A DNA stretch of 64,000 nt from Rhizobium sp. 16-449-1b (GCF_017741935.1 NZ_JAGHMH010000002.1:310001-374000); one strand, 5' to 3'; positions 10,775 to 21,342 are shown, counted from the first letter of the stretch. Program-made: numbers and translations. The notes: generated from the letters alone by a model not told the origin.

Positions 10775-10848
10775 CTTGGCCTCCTCATGGCTCTGAGGAG
10801 AGTACGCCGCAGTCCAGTTTTCGACAAGTCTGGGCCGTCGATAGGCTC

Positions 10849-10866
10849 GGGCGGCCGAAGCCGCCC
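10849..10866 (-). terminator. Hairpin between trpS and the cupin gene
   Basis: A perfect 7-bp GC stem (GGGCGGC/GCCGCCC) with a 4-nt loop lies just after the trpS stop. No T-run follows on the minus strand, so it may be a processing or attenuating hairpin rather than a full intrinsic terminator. Confidence 0.4.
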
Positions 10867-10877
10867 GGCTCAGTTTG

Positions 10878-11942
10878 CTAGTAGAGGAAGCCGACGATGT
10901 CGCGGACTTCCTTCATCGTCACTTCGGCGCGGGCGCGGGCCCGCTCACCGCCATCGCGCAGGATCGCGTCGATATGGCTGGTGTCGGCCATCAGGCGGCG
11001 CATCTCGGCGGTGATCGGCGAAAGCACCTTGACCGAGAGGTCGATCAGCGCCGGCTTGAACACCGAGAACTGCTGTCCACCGAATTCCGCGAGCACCTCG
11101 GCCTTCGACTTGTCGGCGAGCGCCGCATAGATGCCGACGAGGTTGTCGGCCTCCGGGCGGCCCTGCAGGCCGTCGAGCTCGCTCGGCAAGCCATCCGGAT
11201 CGGTCTTCGCCTTGCGGATCTTCTTCGAGATCGCATCCTCGTCGTCCATCAGGTTGATGCGCGACAGATCGGATGGGTCCGACTTCGACATCTTCTTGGT
11301 GCCGTCGCGCAGCGACATGACGCGCGGCGCCGGGCCGTCGATCATCGGCTCGACCATCGGGAAGTAGGCATGCACCGGCTCCTTGCCGACGGTGATATCC
11401 ACCCCGTATCCGGCCTTGCGGATATGCTCGGCGTAATCGAGGTTGAACTTCATCGCGATGTCGCGGGCAAGTTCCAGGTGCTGCTTCTGGTCGTCGCCGA
11501 CGGGAACATGCGTTCCGCGATAGACGAGAATGTCGGCGGCCATCAGGCTCGGATAGGCGTAGAGACCGAGCGAAGCCTGCTCGCGGTCCTTGCCGGCCTT
11601 GTCCTTGAACTGCGTCATGCGGTTCATCCAGCCGATGCGCGCCACGCAGTTGAAGATCCAGGCGAGTTCCGCATGCTGCGGCACGGCCGACTGGTTGAAT
11701 ACGATATGCTTCACCGGGTCGATGCCGGAGGCGATAAAGGCGGCGGCGATCGAGCGGATCTGGTTCGGCATATCCTCATGCACCAGCTGCGCGGTCAGCG
11801 CATGCATGTCGACGACGCAATAGATGCAGTCGTTGCCATCCTGCAGCGCCACGAACTTGCGGATCGCGCCGAGATAGTTGCCGAGATGGAGATTGCCGGT
11901 CGGCTGAACGCCCGAAAAGACCAGTTTCTTGAATTCGTTCAT
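10878..11942 (-). CDS. trpS: Tryptophanyl-tRNA synthetase
   Basis: A 354-residue class I aminoacyl-tRNA synthetase that charges tRNA-Trp. The HIGH-type motif is [10 protein letters not shown] near residue 14 and the KMSKS loop is intact ([11 protein letters not shown]). Length is normal for bacterial TrpS. Two adjacent ATG codons precede the conserved [16 protein letters not shown]; the second (11942) is chosen because GAGG sits 5 nt upstream. A long non-coding stretch with hairpins lies upstream of it. In many bacteria trpS has leader regulation, but those hairpins are 400 nt or more away and oriented arbitrarily. Confidence 0.97.
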   Translation of the reverse strand: MNEFKKLVFSGVQPTGNLHLGNYLGAIRKFVALQDGNDCIYCVVDMHALTAQLVHEDMPNQIRSIAAAFIASGIDPVKHIVFNQSAVPQHAELAWIFNCVARIGWMNRMTQFKDKAGKDREQASLGLYAYPSLMAADILVYRGTHVPVGDDQKQHLELARDIAMKFNLDYAEHIRKAGYGVDITVGKEPVHAYFPMVEPMIDGPAPRVMSLRDGTKKMSKSDPSDLSRINLMDDEDAISKKIRKAKTDPDGLPSELDGLQGRPEADNLVGIYAALADKSKAEVLAEFGGQQFSVFKPALIDLSVKVLSPITAEMRRLMADTSHIDAILRDGGERARARAEVTMKEVRDIVGFLY

Positions 11943-12136
11943 CATGTCCTCGATTAGGCTTGTGGAGGGCCCCAGGGCCAACGGCCCATGTTGCTAACGT
12001 CGCGGCTTATGCACGTCGGATGGCTTGTGATCAAGGGGTTGTGGTGGATGAGATCGGAGGTGTTGCGGCTGGGATCCGGAAATCGTGGACGGCGGTGTTG
12101 GGCGGCAGCTGCGAACGTGATTGTTGTGCCGTGTGA

Positions 12137-12290
12137 TACCCCCCTCTGCCCTGCCGGGCATCTCCCCCACAAGGGGGGAGATCGACTCGTGGCTTGCTCC
12201 CCAATCAACCAATGAAGTTTGGAGCGAGCGGGTGCGCCCAGCCAATCTCCCCACCTGTGGGGGAGATGCCCGGCAGGGCAGAGGGGGGTA
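12137..12290. repeat. RIME-like palindromic intergenic repeat
   Basis: Two arms form a near-perfect inverted repeat: 12137-12182 and 12245-12290. The outer 34 nt match perfectly (ends TACCCCCCTCTGCCCTGCCG and its complement) and the next 12 match at 10 positions. The central part holds a less paired stretch. This mosaic palindrome type, found in many copies in rhizobial intergenic regions, is known as RIME (Rhizobium-specific intergenic mosaic element). It is probably a non-autonomous mobile or RNA-structure element. Confidence 0.85.
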
Positions 12291-12385
12291 TTCCACGGCA
12301 ACACCTCTCGATCACCACATCCTCAAAGACACACCAAATCCCACGCCGCCCGAAAGCCCGTGTCTCCACCATTCCAATCTTCACT

Positions 12386-12461
12386 CGGACGGGGCGCTGG
12401 AAATCACCTCGATTGAGTAAGTAAAATATGGCGCTTCCCAGCGCCCCGTTCGGCGGTTTTT
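12386..12461 (+). promoter_or_regulatory. Possible attenuator-like alternative hairpins
   Basis: A long-range stem pairs 12386-12400 with 12438-12453 (12 continuous bp, CGGGGCGCTGG-type). The right arm also takes part in a local hairpin GGCGCT/AGCGCC (12430-12445) and in a short CGCC/GGCG stem (12442-12455), followed by G and TTTTT (12457-12461). These pairings exclude one another, as in attenuators. The pairings are seen directly; a regulatory role is inference. Confidence 0.4.
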
Positions 12462-12486
12462 ATCCGCGACTCCGATCTCTCTGCCT

Positions 12487-12671
12487 TTCCGCCCAACTTC
12501 GCGGCGGAACCATGTGTGCCTCACAGGCACGTCCGGGCTCAACTCAGGCCCGTCTTGCGACAGGACCCGCCGTCACCGGAGGGAGATCATTTTCCGCGGA
12601 CCCGGGTCATGAGGTTTTGCGTCCTACCCTCACGCTCCGCGCCGATCCCGCCTCGCCGGCACGCCTGCCGG
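12487..12671 (+). ncRNA. Hairpin-rich candidate structured RNA of unknown class
   Basis: Perfect short stems follow each other: 12487-12509 (7 bp), 12516-12530 (GTGCCT/AGGCAC, 3-nt loop), 12534-12552 (CGGGC/GCCCG), a palindrome GACCCGGGTC at 12599-12608, and 12656-12671 (CCGGCA/TGCCGG, 4-nt loop). No known RNA family (tmRNA, RNase P RNA, SRP RNA) was recognised. Strand and limits are uncertain, since GC-rich DNA gives such stems by chance more often than AT-rich DNA. Confidence 0.35.
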
Positions 12672-12834
12672 GGTATCCAATGACGGGACGCCGACAGTGT
12701 AGGGCGCGGTTTTCGAGGCGGGGAAAATCGACGGGCGATTTTTTGTGAACATGCTCCGTCGATCTCGCGAAAAGGGCAATTCATACTTCATTTTAGGTAT
12801 CTTGAATGTAGCAATTCGACGTAAAATAAGGCGT

Positions 12835-12854
12835 CTACCTGATATACTAGGTAG
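12835..12854. promoter_or_regulatory. Imperfect 20-bp palindrome, possible operator
   Basis: CTACCTGATATACTAGGTAG is palindromic at 16 of 20 positions and lies in an AT-rich pocket about 95 nt before the M15 peptidase start. It has the size of a dimeric regulator site. No regulator can be named. Confidence 0.35.
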
Positions 12855-12906
12855 GAGTTTCCTTAAATTGGCCATTTTTGAGGAGAGTTTTTCCGCCCGC
12901 AAACGC

Positions 12907-12929
12907 GAGCGCCGCCTTTTGCGGCGCTC
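12907..12929 (+). terminator. GC hairpin just upstream of the M15 peptidase gene
   Basis: A perfect 9-bp stem (GAGCGCCGC/GCGGCGCTC) with loop CTTTT ends 7 nt before the Shine-Dalgarno GGGGG of the next gene. There is no T-run after it. It may be a leader hairpin that affects translation rather than a terminator. Confidence 0.4.
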
Positions 12930-12945
12930 CCAACTGGGGGACGAC

Positions 12946-13377
12946 ATGATGCATCCTGCATTCTCAATCGCACTCGCCGGCTTGTTCAGCCTCTCCAGCC
13001 TCAATGGCGCCACGGCCCAGAATGTTCGAAAACTCTCGATCGGGCCGCTGAAGAAAAATGAAACGCTCGCCTATAGCCTGCAGACCGTCAGCGTCCGCGC
13101 CGGCTGCTTTCCGCCGAAATTGAGGGGCATCCTCACTTATATCGCCGACAAGACGGGCCGCCGGCCGCTGGTCACTTCGGGGCTGAGGGCGCATTCCGGC
13201 CGCTCGCATTCTCAGCACCGCAATTGCGCCGCCGCCGATATCCGCGTGCCCGGCGTGTCCGACAAGACCATCATCGCCATTGCCGCGCAGGCGCCCGGCA
13301 TCGGTGGCATCGGCCGCTATTGCAACGGCATCATCCATGTCGATGTCGGCCCGAAGCGCCGCTGGACGCACTGTTGA
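12946..13377 (+). CDS. Secreted M15/YcbK-like peptidase (DUF882-type)
   Basis: A 143-residue exported protein with a signal peptide (about residues 1-23, ending SLNGATAQ). It then has a compact M15-type metallopeptidase fold. Visible zinc-site elements are TSGLRAHSGRSHSQHRNCAAADIRVPG (first His and Asp) and the terminal HVDVG (His). Relatives cleave or trim peptidoglycan. The frame continues upstream to 12745, but the ATG at 12946 follows GGGGG by 5 nt and starts the signal peptide. It is shorter than many YcbK proteins but keeps the core motifs. Confidence 0.82.
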   Translation: MMHPAFSIALAGLFSLSSLNGATAQNVRKLSIGPLKKNETLAYSLQTVSVRAGCFPPKLRGILTYIADKTGRRPLVTSGLRAHSGRSHSQHRNCAAADIRVPGVSDKTIIAIAAQAPGIGGIGRYCNGIIHVDVGPKRRWTHC

Positions 13378-13398
13378 CAGGCGCCAGCCGAGGGCGGT

Positions 13399-14982
13399 TC
13401 AGCCGTCGGTCTTGGTAACCGCTGGCTTGCGGTTGAGGTTGCGGCGGATCATGCCGAGGTTCGCGCCGCCGATCAAAAATGCGGTAGCGAAATAGACGAC
13501 CATCGAGATGCCGATCAGCATGCCGAGCGTGCCGACCTTGGTGGCGAGCGAAGCGCTCGAGGCAAGCCACGGCTCCCAGCGATGCTGGAGATACATGATG
13601 ACGGCGCCCATGACGGCTGCAGACACGACGAGCAGCGCCGTGCGCCGCGCGAGCGCCCACTCCCATGTCAGGTGGCCGCGTCTCAAGAGTGTGGAGAAGA
13701 GAAGAACGGTGCTGATCCATCCGGCCGTGGCTTCCGCGACGGCGATACCCGGCGCGCCGAGATAGGGAAACAGCGTCAGCGCGGTGGCGCAATTGACGCC
13801 GACGGCAACGGCCGAAAAGCGCATCGGCGTCTTGGTGTCCTCGCGGGCGTAAAAGCCCGGCTGCAGCGCCTTGATCAGCACGAAGGCCGGCAGGCCGATG
13901 CCGTAGATCGCCAGGATCGAGCCGACGATCATGGTGTTTTCCTGATGAAACGCGCCGCGCTCGTAGAGCACGCGGATGATCTCGTCTGAGAGAATCCACA
14001 GCGCGAAGGCGGCGGGGATCGTCAGAAACATCACGAACTCGATCGAGCGGTTCTGCAGGTTGCCGGCCTCGCGCAGATTCCCGCCCTTCAGCGCGCGCGC
14101 AAGTTCCGGCAGGAGCACGACGCCGACCGCGACGCCGACCACGCCGAGCGGCAGCTGGTAGATACGGTCGGCATATTGCAGGGCGGCGATCGCGCCCTCC
14201 TTGCTGGAGGCGATCGCCTGGCCGATCATCTGGTTGATCTGCGTGATGCCGCCGGTCACGGCGGCGGGGATGGCGAGGATCAGCAGCCGTTTGACGTTGG
14301 GCGTGATCTTCGGGAAGCGGATGCCGATGCTCATGCCCGCATGCAGCACGCCGAAATAGACGACGGCGAGCTGCAGGACGCCGGCCACCAGCACGCCCCA
14401 GGAGAGATACCAGGCGGTCTGCAGCGGCTCAGCGCCGGTATAGAGCGCGTAGAACAGCGCCCCGATCATGACGACGTTGAGGAAGACGGGCGCCACGGCG
14501 GCGGCGAAGAAGTGATGCAGCGAGTTCAGCATCCCGCTCATCATCGCCGTCAGCGACATGCACATCAGATAGGGAAACATCACCGCCGCCATCCGCACGG
14601 TGATCGAGAACTTCTCCGGATCGTCGGTAAAGCCCGGCGCGATGATGAAGCGCACCAGAAGCGGCATCGAGAGCTCCATCACGATGGTGATGAGGAGCAG
14701 CACCGAGAACAGAACGCCGAACACTTCCTCGGAAAAACGCTTGGCGCCATCGGTGCCGTTCGCCTCTATCTCCTTGGCGAAGAGCGGCACGAAGGCGGCG
14801 TTGAAGGCGCCCTCGGCAAACAGCCGGCGAAACAGGTTCGGAAAGCGGAAGGCCGCGTAGAACACGTCGGCCATGGGACCGGTGCCGAGCGCCGCCGCCA
14901 TCAGCGTTTCGCGGGCGAAGCCGAACAACCGGCTGCCCAGCGTGGCACCGCCGACGGTGGCGAATTTCTTGACGAGGCTCAT
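13399..14982 (-). CDS. murJ: Lipid II flippase MurJ (MviN)
   Basis: A 527-residue polytopic membrane protein with about 14 hydrophobic segments. It belongs to the MOP exporter superfamily and moves lipid II across the inner membrane for cell-wall synthesis. The N-terminal signature SRLFGFARETLMAAALG and the following FFxAFRFPNLFRRLFAEGA-type segment are diagnostic. It lies 47 nt downstream of glnD on the same strand, an arrangement common in rhizobia (mutS-glnD-murJ), and converges with the M15 peptidase gene. Confidence 0.96.
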   Translation of the reverse strand: MSLVKKFATVGGATLGSRLFGFARETLMAAALGTGPMADVFYAAFRFPNLFRRLFAEGAFNAAFVPLFAKEIEANGTDGAKRFSEEVFGVLFSVLLLITIVMELSMPLLVRFIIAPGFTDDPEKFSITVRMAAVMFPYLMCMSLTAMMSGMLNSLHHFFAAAVAPVFLNVVMIGALFYALYTGAEPLQTAWYLSWGVLVAGVLQLAVVYFGVLHAGMSIGIRFPKITPNVKRLLILAIPAAVTGGITQINQMIGQAIASSKEGAIAALQYADRIYQLPLGVVGVAVGVVLLPELARALKGGNLREAGNLQNRSIEFVMFLTIPAAFALWILSDEIIRVLYERGAFHQENTMIVGSILAIYGIGLPAFVLIKALQPGFYAREDTKTPMRFSAVAVGVNCATALTLFPYLGAPGIAVAEATAGWISTVLLFSTLLRRGHLTWEWALARRTALLVVSAAVMGAVIMYLQHRWEPWLASSASLATKVGTLGMLIGISMVVYFATAFLIGGANLGMIRRNLNRKPAVTKTDG

Positions 14983-15029
14983 GCGGACGCTCTCATGACG
15001 GTTGTTTCAGGCGGATCGGCCGGATCGGC

Positions 15030-17927
15030 TCAATCCGCCGTCTCCTGGGTGGGGCCGGGGGTGCGTGGTGTGGCCGCCGGCGCGATCATGCCTGATGGCA
15101 TTCGCTCGCGCAGCTCGTCCTGCTCTTCGGCGATCACGGCCTTCATCCGGGCGGTGATGTTGGAGCGCTTGCTGTCGCCCGATATCTTCTGGCCGACGAG
15201 ATCGGTGACGTAGAAGGTGTCGATCACCTTTTCGCCGAAGGTCGTGATCCGCGCCGACTGGATGTCGAGCGAAAGATCCGACAGCACGGCGGTCACTTCG
15301 GACAACAGGCCCGGCCGGTCGAGGCACTCGACCTCGATGACGGTGAACTTGTTCGACAGGCTGTTGGAGATATGCACCGACGGCGGAATGAAGAAGGCCT
15401 TGCTCTTCTTGCGGTTCTTGGTGCGGGTCGCGATCACCTCGGGCAGCCGCTTGCGGCCGGAAAGCACGTCCTCGATCATCCGCCCGATCGTGCCGGCGCG
15501 GCGAAGCTCGTCGGCATCGTCCTTGAACTCGCGGCTGACATGGATCGTGTCGAGCGCCCGGCCATCTGAGGTCGTGAAGATCTGCGCGTCGACGATATTG
15601 GCGCCGGCGGCCGCACAAGCGCCGGCGATGACGGCGAGCAGGCGCGGGTGGTCGGGCGAGAGCACGGTGATCTCGGTGATGGCGTGGAAGCTGTCGGTGC
15701 GCACCATCGTCGCCAGCGCCTGGCCGGCCTTGTCGGCCTGGCGGATGAAGCCGGCATGGCGCACCTGGTCTTCCAGCGGCACCGAAAGCAGGTAGGGCTG
15801 GTAGTGCAGCTTGCTGTAGATCTTGCGATCCTTCTGGCTCCAGTCGGCAAGCGCGTTGAACAGCGCCTCGGCGGCCACGGCAGCGCGCTCCTTGCGCGAC
15901 ACCTCGGAGAAGCCGCCGGCAAGCAGAAGCTCGGTCTCGTAATAGAGCGTGCGCAAGAGCTGGCCCTTCCAGCCGTTCCACACGCCCGGGCCGACGGCGC
16001 GGATGTCGCAGACCGTCAGGATCATCAGCATCTTCAGCCGCTCGAGCGACTGCATGCGGTCGGCGAAGTCGGTGATCGTCTTGCGGTCGGTGAGGTCGCG
16101 TGTCTGCGCCACCATCGACATGGTCAGGTGTTCCTCGATCAGCCAGACCACGGTGTCCGTCTGCTTGTGCGACAGGCCGAAGCGGGCGCAGAGCTTGCGG
16201 GCGACGCGGGCGCCGGCGATCGAGTGGTCTTCCTGGCGGCCCTTGGCGACGTCGTGCAGCAGCACAGCCACATAGAGCGCCTCGCGATCCTCGATCCCGG
16301 GCATCATCTTGTTGGCGAGCGGGTGCAGTTCTTCGGCCTTGCCCTTGTCGATCTCCGAGAGCACGTCGACGCTGCGCAGCAGATGCTCATCGACCGTGTA
16401 GTGGTGATACATGTTGAACTGCATCATCGCGACGATCTTGCCGAATTCGGGAATGAAGCGGCCGAGTACGCCGGCCTCGTTCATGCGCCGCAGGATCAGC
16501 GCCGGGTCGCGCTTCGAGGTCAGGATCGAGAGGAACAGCCGGTTGGCTTCCTCGCTCTCGCGCACGCTGTTGTCGATGAGGCTGAGCGAGCGCGTCACGC
16601 GCTTCAGCGCATCCGGATGGAATTCGAGCCCGTTGATATCGGCCACATGGAAGAGGCGGATGATGTTGACGGGATCGCGCTTGAACACATCCGGGCTGGC
16701 GAGCGCGATGCGGCCGCGATCCTCCATGAAGTCGGTGCTGCCGGCGATCTTGCGGGTGCGGTGGGTGAAGCGGCTGAACACGCCCGACAGCCCCGGCGTC
16801 GATTTCGCCTGCTGGTCCTCGAGTGCCGCGCAAAGGATGCGCGTGAGGTCGCCGACATCCTTGGCGACAAGGAAGTAGTGCTTCATGAAGCGCTCGACGG
16901 CCGAAAGGCCGGGGCGCGAATGATAGTCGAGTGCTGCCGCGATCTCGCGCTGGATGTCGAAGGAGAGCCGTTCCTCGGCCTTGTTGGTCAGGAAGTGCAT
17001 GTGGCAGCGCACGGCCCAGAGGAAGTCGTCGGCCTTCTCGAACAGGCGATATTCGTGCTTGGAGAGAACGCCGAGCGCCACCAGTTCGGCGGTGTCGCGC
17101 ACGTGGTAATAATATTTGGAGATCCAGAACAGCGTGTGCAGGTCGCGCAACCCGCCCTTGCCCTCTTTCACGTTCGGCTCGACGAGATAGCGCGTGTCGC
17201 CGGCCTTGCGGTGGCGCTCGTCGCGCTCGGCAAGCTTGGCCGCGATGAATTCGGGGCCGGTGCCGGTGACGATCTCCTTGTCGAAGCGGGCCTCGAGTTC
17301 GGTTTCGAGCGAACGAAGGCCGCAGATATAGCGCATCTCAAGGATCGCCGTGCGGATCGTCATGTCGGACTTCGACAGCGCGATGCACTCTTCGACGGTG
17401 CGCGTGGCATGGCCGACCTTGAAGCCCATGTCCCACAGCATGTAGAGGATGAACTCCACCGCCTTGTGCGTCTCTTCCGCCGGCTTTGGCTGGAACAGGA
17501 AGAGCAGGTCGATATCCGAGCCCGGCGCCAGCGTGTCGCGGCCATAGCCGCCGACGGCGGTGACCGAGAACTTGTCCTTCTGCTTCGGGAAGACGTGGTC
17601 GGTGGAAAATTCGTAGAGAACGGTGATGATCTGGTCCTGCAGCCAGGAAATCCGCCGTGCGCATTTCAGGCCGCTGCCGTCGGCAGACAGCAGCTCGCGC
17701 GCCTTGTTGCGCCCATCCGTGCTGGCCTTCTTGAAGATACCGAGCAGATCGGAGCGCATCGCGTCCGGCCGGTTCTTGTTGGCCTCCACCACGGCGTCGC
17801 ACTGCTTGCGCAGATAGTCGGTGTCGAGAATGTCGGAGAAATCGATATCGTTCGTCGGCGCCATGCGCTGGGCGGCTTCCTGTTCGCGCGGCGCGGCCAT
17901 CTGCTGCGCCTCTCGTTTCGTCTGCAT
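15030..17927 (-). CDS. glnD: Bifunctional PII uridylyltransferase/uridylyl-removing enzyme GlnD
   Basis: A 965-residue nitrogen sensor that uridylylates PII proteins (GlnB/GlnK) when glutamine is low and removes UMP when it is high. Domain order: nucleotidyltransferase with [17 protein letters not shown] (about residue 115-135), a linker, an HD domain with LLHDVAKG (about 553-560), and two C-terminal ACT domains (roughly 730-810 and 845-925) that sense glutamine. Full length for the alphaproteobacterial type. The start at 17927 has AGAGG about 10 nt upstream; internal ATGs at 17900 and 17864 are possible. Confidence 0.97.
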   Translation of the reverse strand: MQTKREAQQMAAPREQEAAQRMAPTNDIDFSDILDTDYLRKQCDAVVEANKNRPDAMRSDLLGIFKKASTDGRNKARELLSADGSGLKCARRISWLQDQIITVLYEFSTDHVFPKQKDKFSVTAVGGYGRDTLAPGSDIDLLFLFQPKPAEETHKAVEFILYMLWDMGFKVGHATRTVEECIALSKSDMTIRTAILEMRYICGLRSLETELEARFDKEIVTGTGPEFIAAKLAERDERHRKAGDTRYLVEPNVKEGKGGLRDLHTLFWISKYYYHVRDTAELVALGVLSKHEYRLFEKADDFLWAVRCHMHFLTNKAEERLSFDIQREIAAALDYHSRPGLSAVERFMKHYFLVAKDVGDLTRILCAALEDQQAKSTPGLSGVFSRFTHRTRKIAGSTDFMEDRGRIALASPDVFKRDPVNIIRLFHVADINGLEFHPDALKRVTRSLSLIDNSVRESEEANRLFLSILTSKRDPALILRRMNEAGVLGRFIPEFGKIVAMMQFNMYHHYTVDEHLLRSVDVLSEIDKGKAEELHPLANKMMPGIEDREALYVAVLLHDVAKGRQEDHSIAGARVARKLCARFGLSHKQTDTVVWLIEEHLTMSMVAQTRDLTDRKTITDFADRMQSLERLKMLMILTVCDIRAVGPGVWNGWKGQLLRTLYYETELLLAGGFSEVSRKERAAVAAEALFNALADWSQKDRKIYSKLHYQPYLLSVPLEDQVRHAGFIRQADKAGQALATMVRTDSFHAITEITVLSPDHPRLLAVIAGACAAAGANIVDAQIFTTSDGRALDTIHVSREFKDDADELRRAGTIGRMIEDVLSGRKRLPEVIATRTKNRKKSKAFFIPPSVHISNSLSNKFTVIEVECLDRPGLLSEVTAVLSDLSLDIQSARITTFGEKVIDTFYVTDLVGQKISGDSKRSNITARMKAVIAEEQDELRERMPSGMIAPAATPRTPGPTQETAD

Positions 17928-18037
17928 GCGCTATAGCCTCTTTGCCCGCTGTTTGACACGGGCTTTCATACTGCAAGAACCTTTAATTTTGGCGAAAAGG
18001 TGATCGTTGCCCGAGACGGCGTGCGACGCGGCCCGGC

Positions 18038-18313
18038 TTAGGCGGCGATCTGCGCGTTGACGGAGTAGAGCACCTTGCGGTTTTCGCTGGCGATCTCTTC
18101 GAGCATCTCCCTGTCGCATTCGCGGTAGCCCGCCTTGGCGATCGATGCCGTCAGATCCGATATGCGCGAGCAGCAGGCAATGATCTGCAGCAGCCCGAAG
18201 GGCGAGGCCCAGCCGCGCGGATTGCCGTGTTCGTCGGCAAGGCGAAGCGCCTCGATCGCCGTGAAGATATTGGCGAGCAGTTGCGTTTCGCGAAGCAGGC
18301 GGTCCATGAACAT
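18038..18313 (-). CDS. Conserved-looking small protein of unknown function between mutS and glnD
   Basis: A 91-residue, mostly helical protein with no recognised domain, signal or membrane segment. It starts MFMDRLLRETQLLANIFTAI and contains a cysteine pair (ACC) mid-protein. An AGGGG Shine-Dalgarno overlaps the mutS 3' end, 8 nt before the ATG, and the gene starts only 4 nt after the mutS stop. Base composition and good RBS placement argue that it is real and co-transcribed with mutS. Function unknown. Confidence 0.7.
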   Translation of the reverse strand: MFMDRLLRETQLLANIFTAIEALRLADEHGNPRGWASPFGLLQIIACCSRISDLTASIAKAGYRECDREMLEEIASENRKVLYSVNAQIAA

Positions 18314-18317
18314 GCGC

Positions 18318-21050
18318 TTACCCCTGCTTCAGCTTCTTCTTGAGGTCGTAGAGCGCGTCCAGCGCCTCGCGCGGCGTCATGTCGTCTAGGCTCATGTTCT
18401 TCAGCGCTTCGTCGACCTTCGAGGGGCCGCGCGCCACATCCTCGCGCCGCACCGCCACCTGAAACAGCGGCAAATCGTCGATCAGCTGGCTCGCCGGGTT
18501 CTTGCGGTCGGCGTCTTCGAGCCGCGTCAGCACATCGCGGGCGCGCGAAACGACGGAGGCGGGCAGTCCGGCAAGCCGCGCCACCTGGATACCGTAGGAG
18601 CGGTCGGCAGCACCGGGGCCCACTTCGTGCAGGAAGATCACGTCGCCGTCCCATTCCTTCACGCGCATCGTCGCGTTGGAAAGCCGCGCCAGCTTCTCCG
18701 ACAGCACCGTCAATTCGTGGAAATGCGTGGCAAACAGACCGCGGCAGCGGTTGGCCTCGTGCAGATGCTCGACCGATGCCCAGGCGATCGACAGGCCGTC
18801 GAAGGTCGCGGTGCCACGCCCGATCTCGTCCAAAATGACGAGCGAGCGGCTGGTCGCCTGGTTGAGGATGGCGGCAGTCTCCACCATCTCGACCATGAAG
18901 GTCGAGCGCCCGCGCGCCAGGTCGTCGGAAGCGCCGACGCGCGAAAACAGCCGGTCGACGATGCCGATATGCGCCGAGGTCGCAGGCACGAAGCAGCCCA
19001 TCTGCGCGAGGATGGCGATCAACGCGTTCTGGCGCAGGAAGGTCGATTTACCGCCCATGTTCGGGCCGGTCAAAAGCCAGATCGCGCCGTCCTTGCCGTC
19101 TCCCTCGGGCGAGAGGTCGCAATTATTGGCAACGAAGGGGCCTGTGGACTGGCGGCGCAGCGCCTGCTCGACAACAGGATGCCGCCCGCCCTCGATGGCG
19201 AACATGGTCGAGCCATCGACCAGCGGCCGGCAATAGGCCTGCTCGTCGGCCAGCAGCGCGAGGCCTGCGGCGACGTCGATGATGGCGAGCGCCCGCGCAC
19301 CGGCCTTGATGGTTTCGGCCTCGGCCACGACAGCCGCGCTCATCTGGTCGAAGGCGGCAAGCTCGATCGACAGCGCCTGGTCGGCGGCGTTGGCGATGCG
19401 GCTTTCGAGATCGGCAAGCTCGGTGGTGGTGAAGCGCATGGCGTTCGCCATCGTCTGGCGATGGATGAACCGCGCCTTGGCCTCCGGCGTGTCGGTCATC
19501 GGCCCTGCATTGCCCGCCGTCACCTCGATGAAGTAGCCGAGCACATTGTTGTGCTTGATCTTCAGCGACTTGATGCCGGTCTCGTCGGCATATTGCAGCT
19601 GCAGCCCGGCGATCACCCGTCGCGACTGGTCGCGCAGCGCCCTGACGTCGTCGAGCTCCGGATTGGCCCCGTCGCGCAGGAAGCCGCCATCGCGTTTCAG
19701 AAGCGGCAGTTCGTCGCCGAGTGTTTCGCTGAGAAGTGCCGCCACCTGTTGCGGCAGGGCGATCAGGCCCGCCAGCGCATCGGCCAGTTCCTCGGGCAGC
19801 ATCGCGGTTTCCAAGAGCCGCGCCACGTCGGTGGCGGCGTTCAAACCCTGCCGGATCGCCGCGAGATCACGCGGGCCGCCGCGCTCGAGCGCCAGGCGCG
19901 ATAGCGCGCGCGGCATGTCGGGCACGTGTTTGAGGAGATCGCGCAGGTCGCCCGAGAGCGAGGGCTCCTCGATCAGGAAGCCGATCGAATCCAGCCGTTC
20001 GTTGATGCGCACTGGATCGGTCAGCGGCGACATCAGGCGCTCAGCGAGCAACCGCGCGCCGCCACCGGTGACGGTACGGTCGATGGCTTTGAGCAGCGAT
20101 CCGTTGCGGTCGCCGGAAAGCGTGCGTGCAAGTTCGAGATTGGCGCGCGTCGCCGGGTCGATGAAGAGTGTCGAGGCAGCGCTTTCGCGCTCCGGCTTGC
20201 CGAGCGGCGGCCGTTCGGCGATCTGCGTCTTCTCGACATAGGCGACAGCCGCTGCCGCTGCCGCGAGTTCCGAGCGCGAGAAGGTGCCGAAGCCATCGAG
20301 CGTCGAGACGCCGAAATAGCGCGCGATCCGGCCCTCGGCCGTAGCGCTGTCGAACAGCACCGATGGCTGCGGCACGGCGGTGCGACCAAGCACGTCGAAC
20401 ACCGGCTTCAATTCCGGATCGTGGAATATCGTATCCGGCACGATCAGCTCACGGGGATCGATCCTCAATATATCGGCAAGCAGCCGCGACGCCTCGGTCT
20501 CCGCCAGGCGGAAAACGCCGGTGGAAATATCGATCCAGGCAAGCGCCATCAAAGGCTCGCAGGCGCCGCGAATACGGGTCAGCGCCATGAGATAATTCGA
20601 CTCCGAGGGCGAAAGCAGCTTTTCCTCGGTGATCGTTCCCGGCGTCACCAGACGCACGACGTCACGCTTGACGACCGACTTGCTGCCGCGCTTCTTGGCT
20701 TCCGCCGGGTCCTCGACCTGCTCGCAGACCGCCACGCGGAAACCGAGCCCGATCAGCTTCTGCAGATAATCGTCAGCGGCATGAACCGGCACGCCGCACA
20801 TCGGGATATCCTGGCCCATGTGCTGGCCGCGCTTCGTCAGCGTGATCCCGAGTGCACGCGATGCGTCGAGCGCGTCTTCGAAGAACAGCTCGTAAAAATC
20901 GCCCATGCGGTAGAACAAAAGCGAATCCGGATTGTTCGCCTTGATCTCGATGAACTGCTCCATCATCGGCGTGGCCGAGGCGCGGCTCTCTTCCGTTGCA
21001 AGCTCGGCAGCCGAAAAGGCTTCGTGTCTCAAGGTCATTCGATCGTTCAC
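18318..21050 (-). CDS. mutS: DNA mismatch repair ATPase MutS
   Basis: A 910-residue mismatch sensor. The mismatch-binding domain I starts at [20 protein letters not shown] and has the wedge region [11 protein letters not shown] with its conserved Phe/Glu type motif. The C-terminal ATPase has Walker [10 protein letters not shown], the Walker B/signature region [14 protein letters not shown], and FATHFHELT. The short C-terminal tail fits MutS1. The first codon is GTG at 21050; an ATG four codons on (21038) is an alternative, and neither has a strong ribosome site. Confidence 0.97.
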   Translation of the reverse strand: MNDRMTLRHEAFSAAELATEESRASATPMMEQFIEIKANNPDSLLFYRMGDFYELFFEDALDASRALGITLTKRGQHMGQDIPMCGVPVHAADDYLQKLIGLGFRVAVCEQVEDPAEAKKRGSKSVVKRDVVRLVTPGTITEEKLLSPSESNYLMALTRIRGACEPLMALAWIDISTGVFRLAETEASRLLADILRIDPRELIVPDTIFHDPELKPVFDVLGRTAVPQPSVLFDSATAEGRIARYFGVSTLDGFGTFSRSELAAAAAAVAYVEKTQIAERPPLGKPERESAASTLFIDPATRANLELARTLSGDRNGSLLKAIDRTVTGGGARLLAERLMSPLTDPVRINERLDSIGFLIEEPSLSGDLRDLLKHVPDMPRALSRLALERGGPRDLAAIRQGLNAATDVARLLETAMLPEELADALAGLIALPQQVAALLSETLGDELPLLKRDGGFLRDGANPELDDVRALRDQSRRVIAGLQLQYADETGIKSLKIKHNNVLGYFIEVTAGNAGPMTDTPEAKARFIHRQTMANAMRFTTTELADLESRIANAADQALSIELAAFDQMSAAVVAEAETIKAGARALAIIDVAAGLALLADEQAYCRPLVDGSTMFAIEGGRHPVVEQALRRQSTGPFVANNCDLSPEGDGKDGAIWLLTGPNMGGKSTFLRQNALIAILAQMGCFVPATSAHIGIVDRLFSRVGASDDLARGRSTFMVEMVETAAILNQATSRSLVILDEIGRGTATFDGLSIAWASVEHLHEANRCRGLFATHFHELTVLSEKLARLSNATMRVKEWDGDVIFLHEVGPGAADRSYGIQVARLAGLPASVVSRARDVLTRLEDADRKNPASQLIDDLPLFQVAVRREDVARGPSKVDEALKNMSLDDMTPREALDALYDLKKKLKQG

Positions 21051-21342
21051 GGAGTGGGCTTTTCCCTAAAAAACAGGGTGCCACCCTATCGAAGCGCGGC
21101 TATAGAAGACAACAGCTATCGGGAAATGGGAGCCGTTAGCCCACAGGAGGATTAAGGGAAGTATTCAACGAGCCGCAAGGTCAGGAACCCCTTGGAAGGG
21201 AGCCTGTCAGTTCCACCGGATATTTTAATCGATTGTAGCCGTACGGCTTTTTCGCAAGGCGTCGTGTCAGCCCCATAGAGCGTGTCTATAGAGGGTCGAC
21301 TAGCGCAATCGAAGGCCGGTTGTCAGGAGATTTGGAGGAGAT

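Larger units (their letters stand above)
11943..12945. other. 1-kb non-coding interval between trpS and the M15 peptidase gene
   Basis: No convincing protein gene is seen on either strand. The interval holds, left to right: a RIME-type palindrome (12137-12290), a long-range pairing with a T-run (12386-12461), a run of perfect short hairpins (12487-12671), an AT-rich segment with an imperfect palindrome (12835-12854), and a GC hairpin just before the peptidase gene (12907-12929). Open frames across it change frame and have no family resemblance. Confidence 0.6.

Noticed and set aside
12428..12748. 106-residue frame in the trpS-M15 gap
   Set aside because: It covers the hairpin region, has no RBS and shows no protein-like pattern. 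Better explained as structured or repeat DNA.
12835..12854. lux-box interpretation of the 20-bp palindrome
   Set aside because: It has the right length but lacks the CTG-N10-CAG core of LuxR-type sites.
15648..17936. 762-residue frame opposite glnD
   Set aside because: Long only because GC-rich codons give few stops in this antisense frame; glnD is unmistakable.
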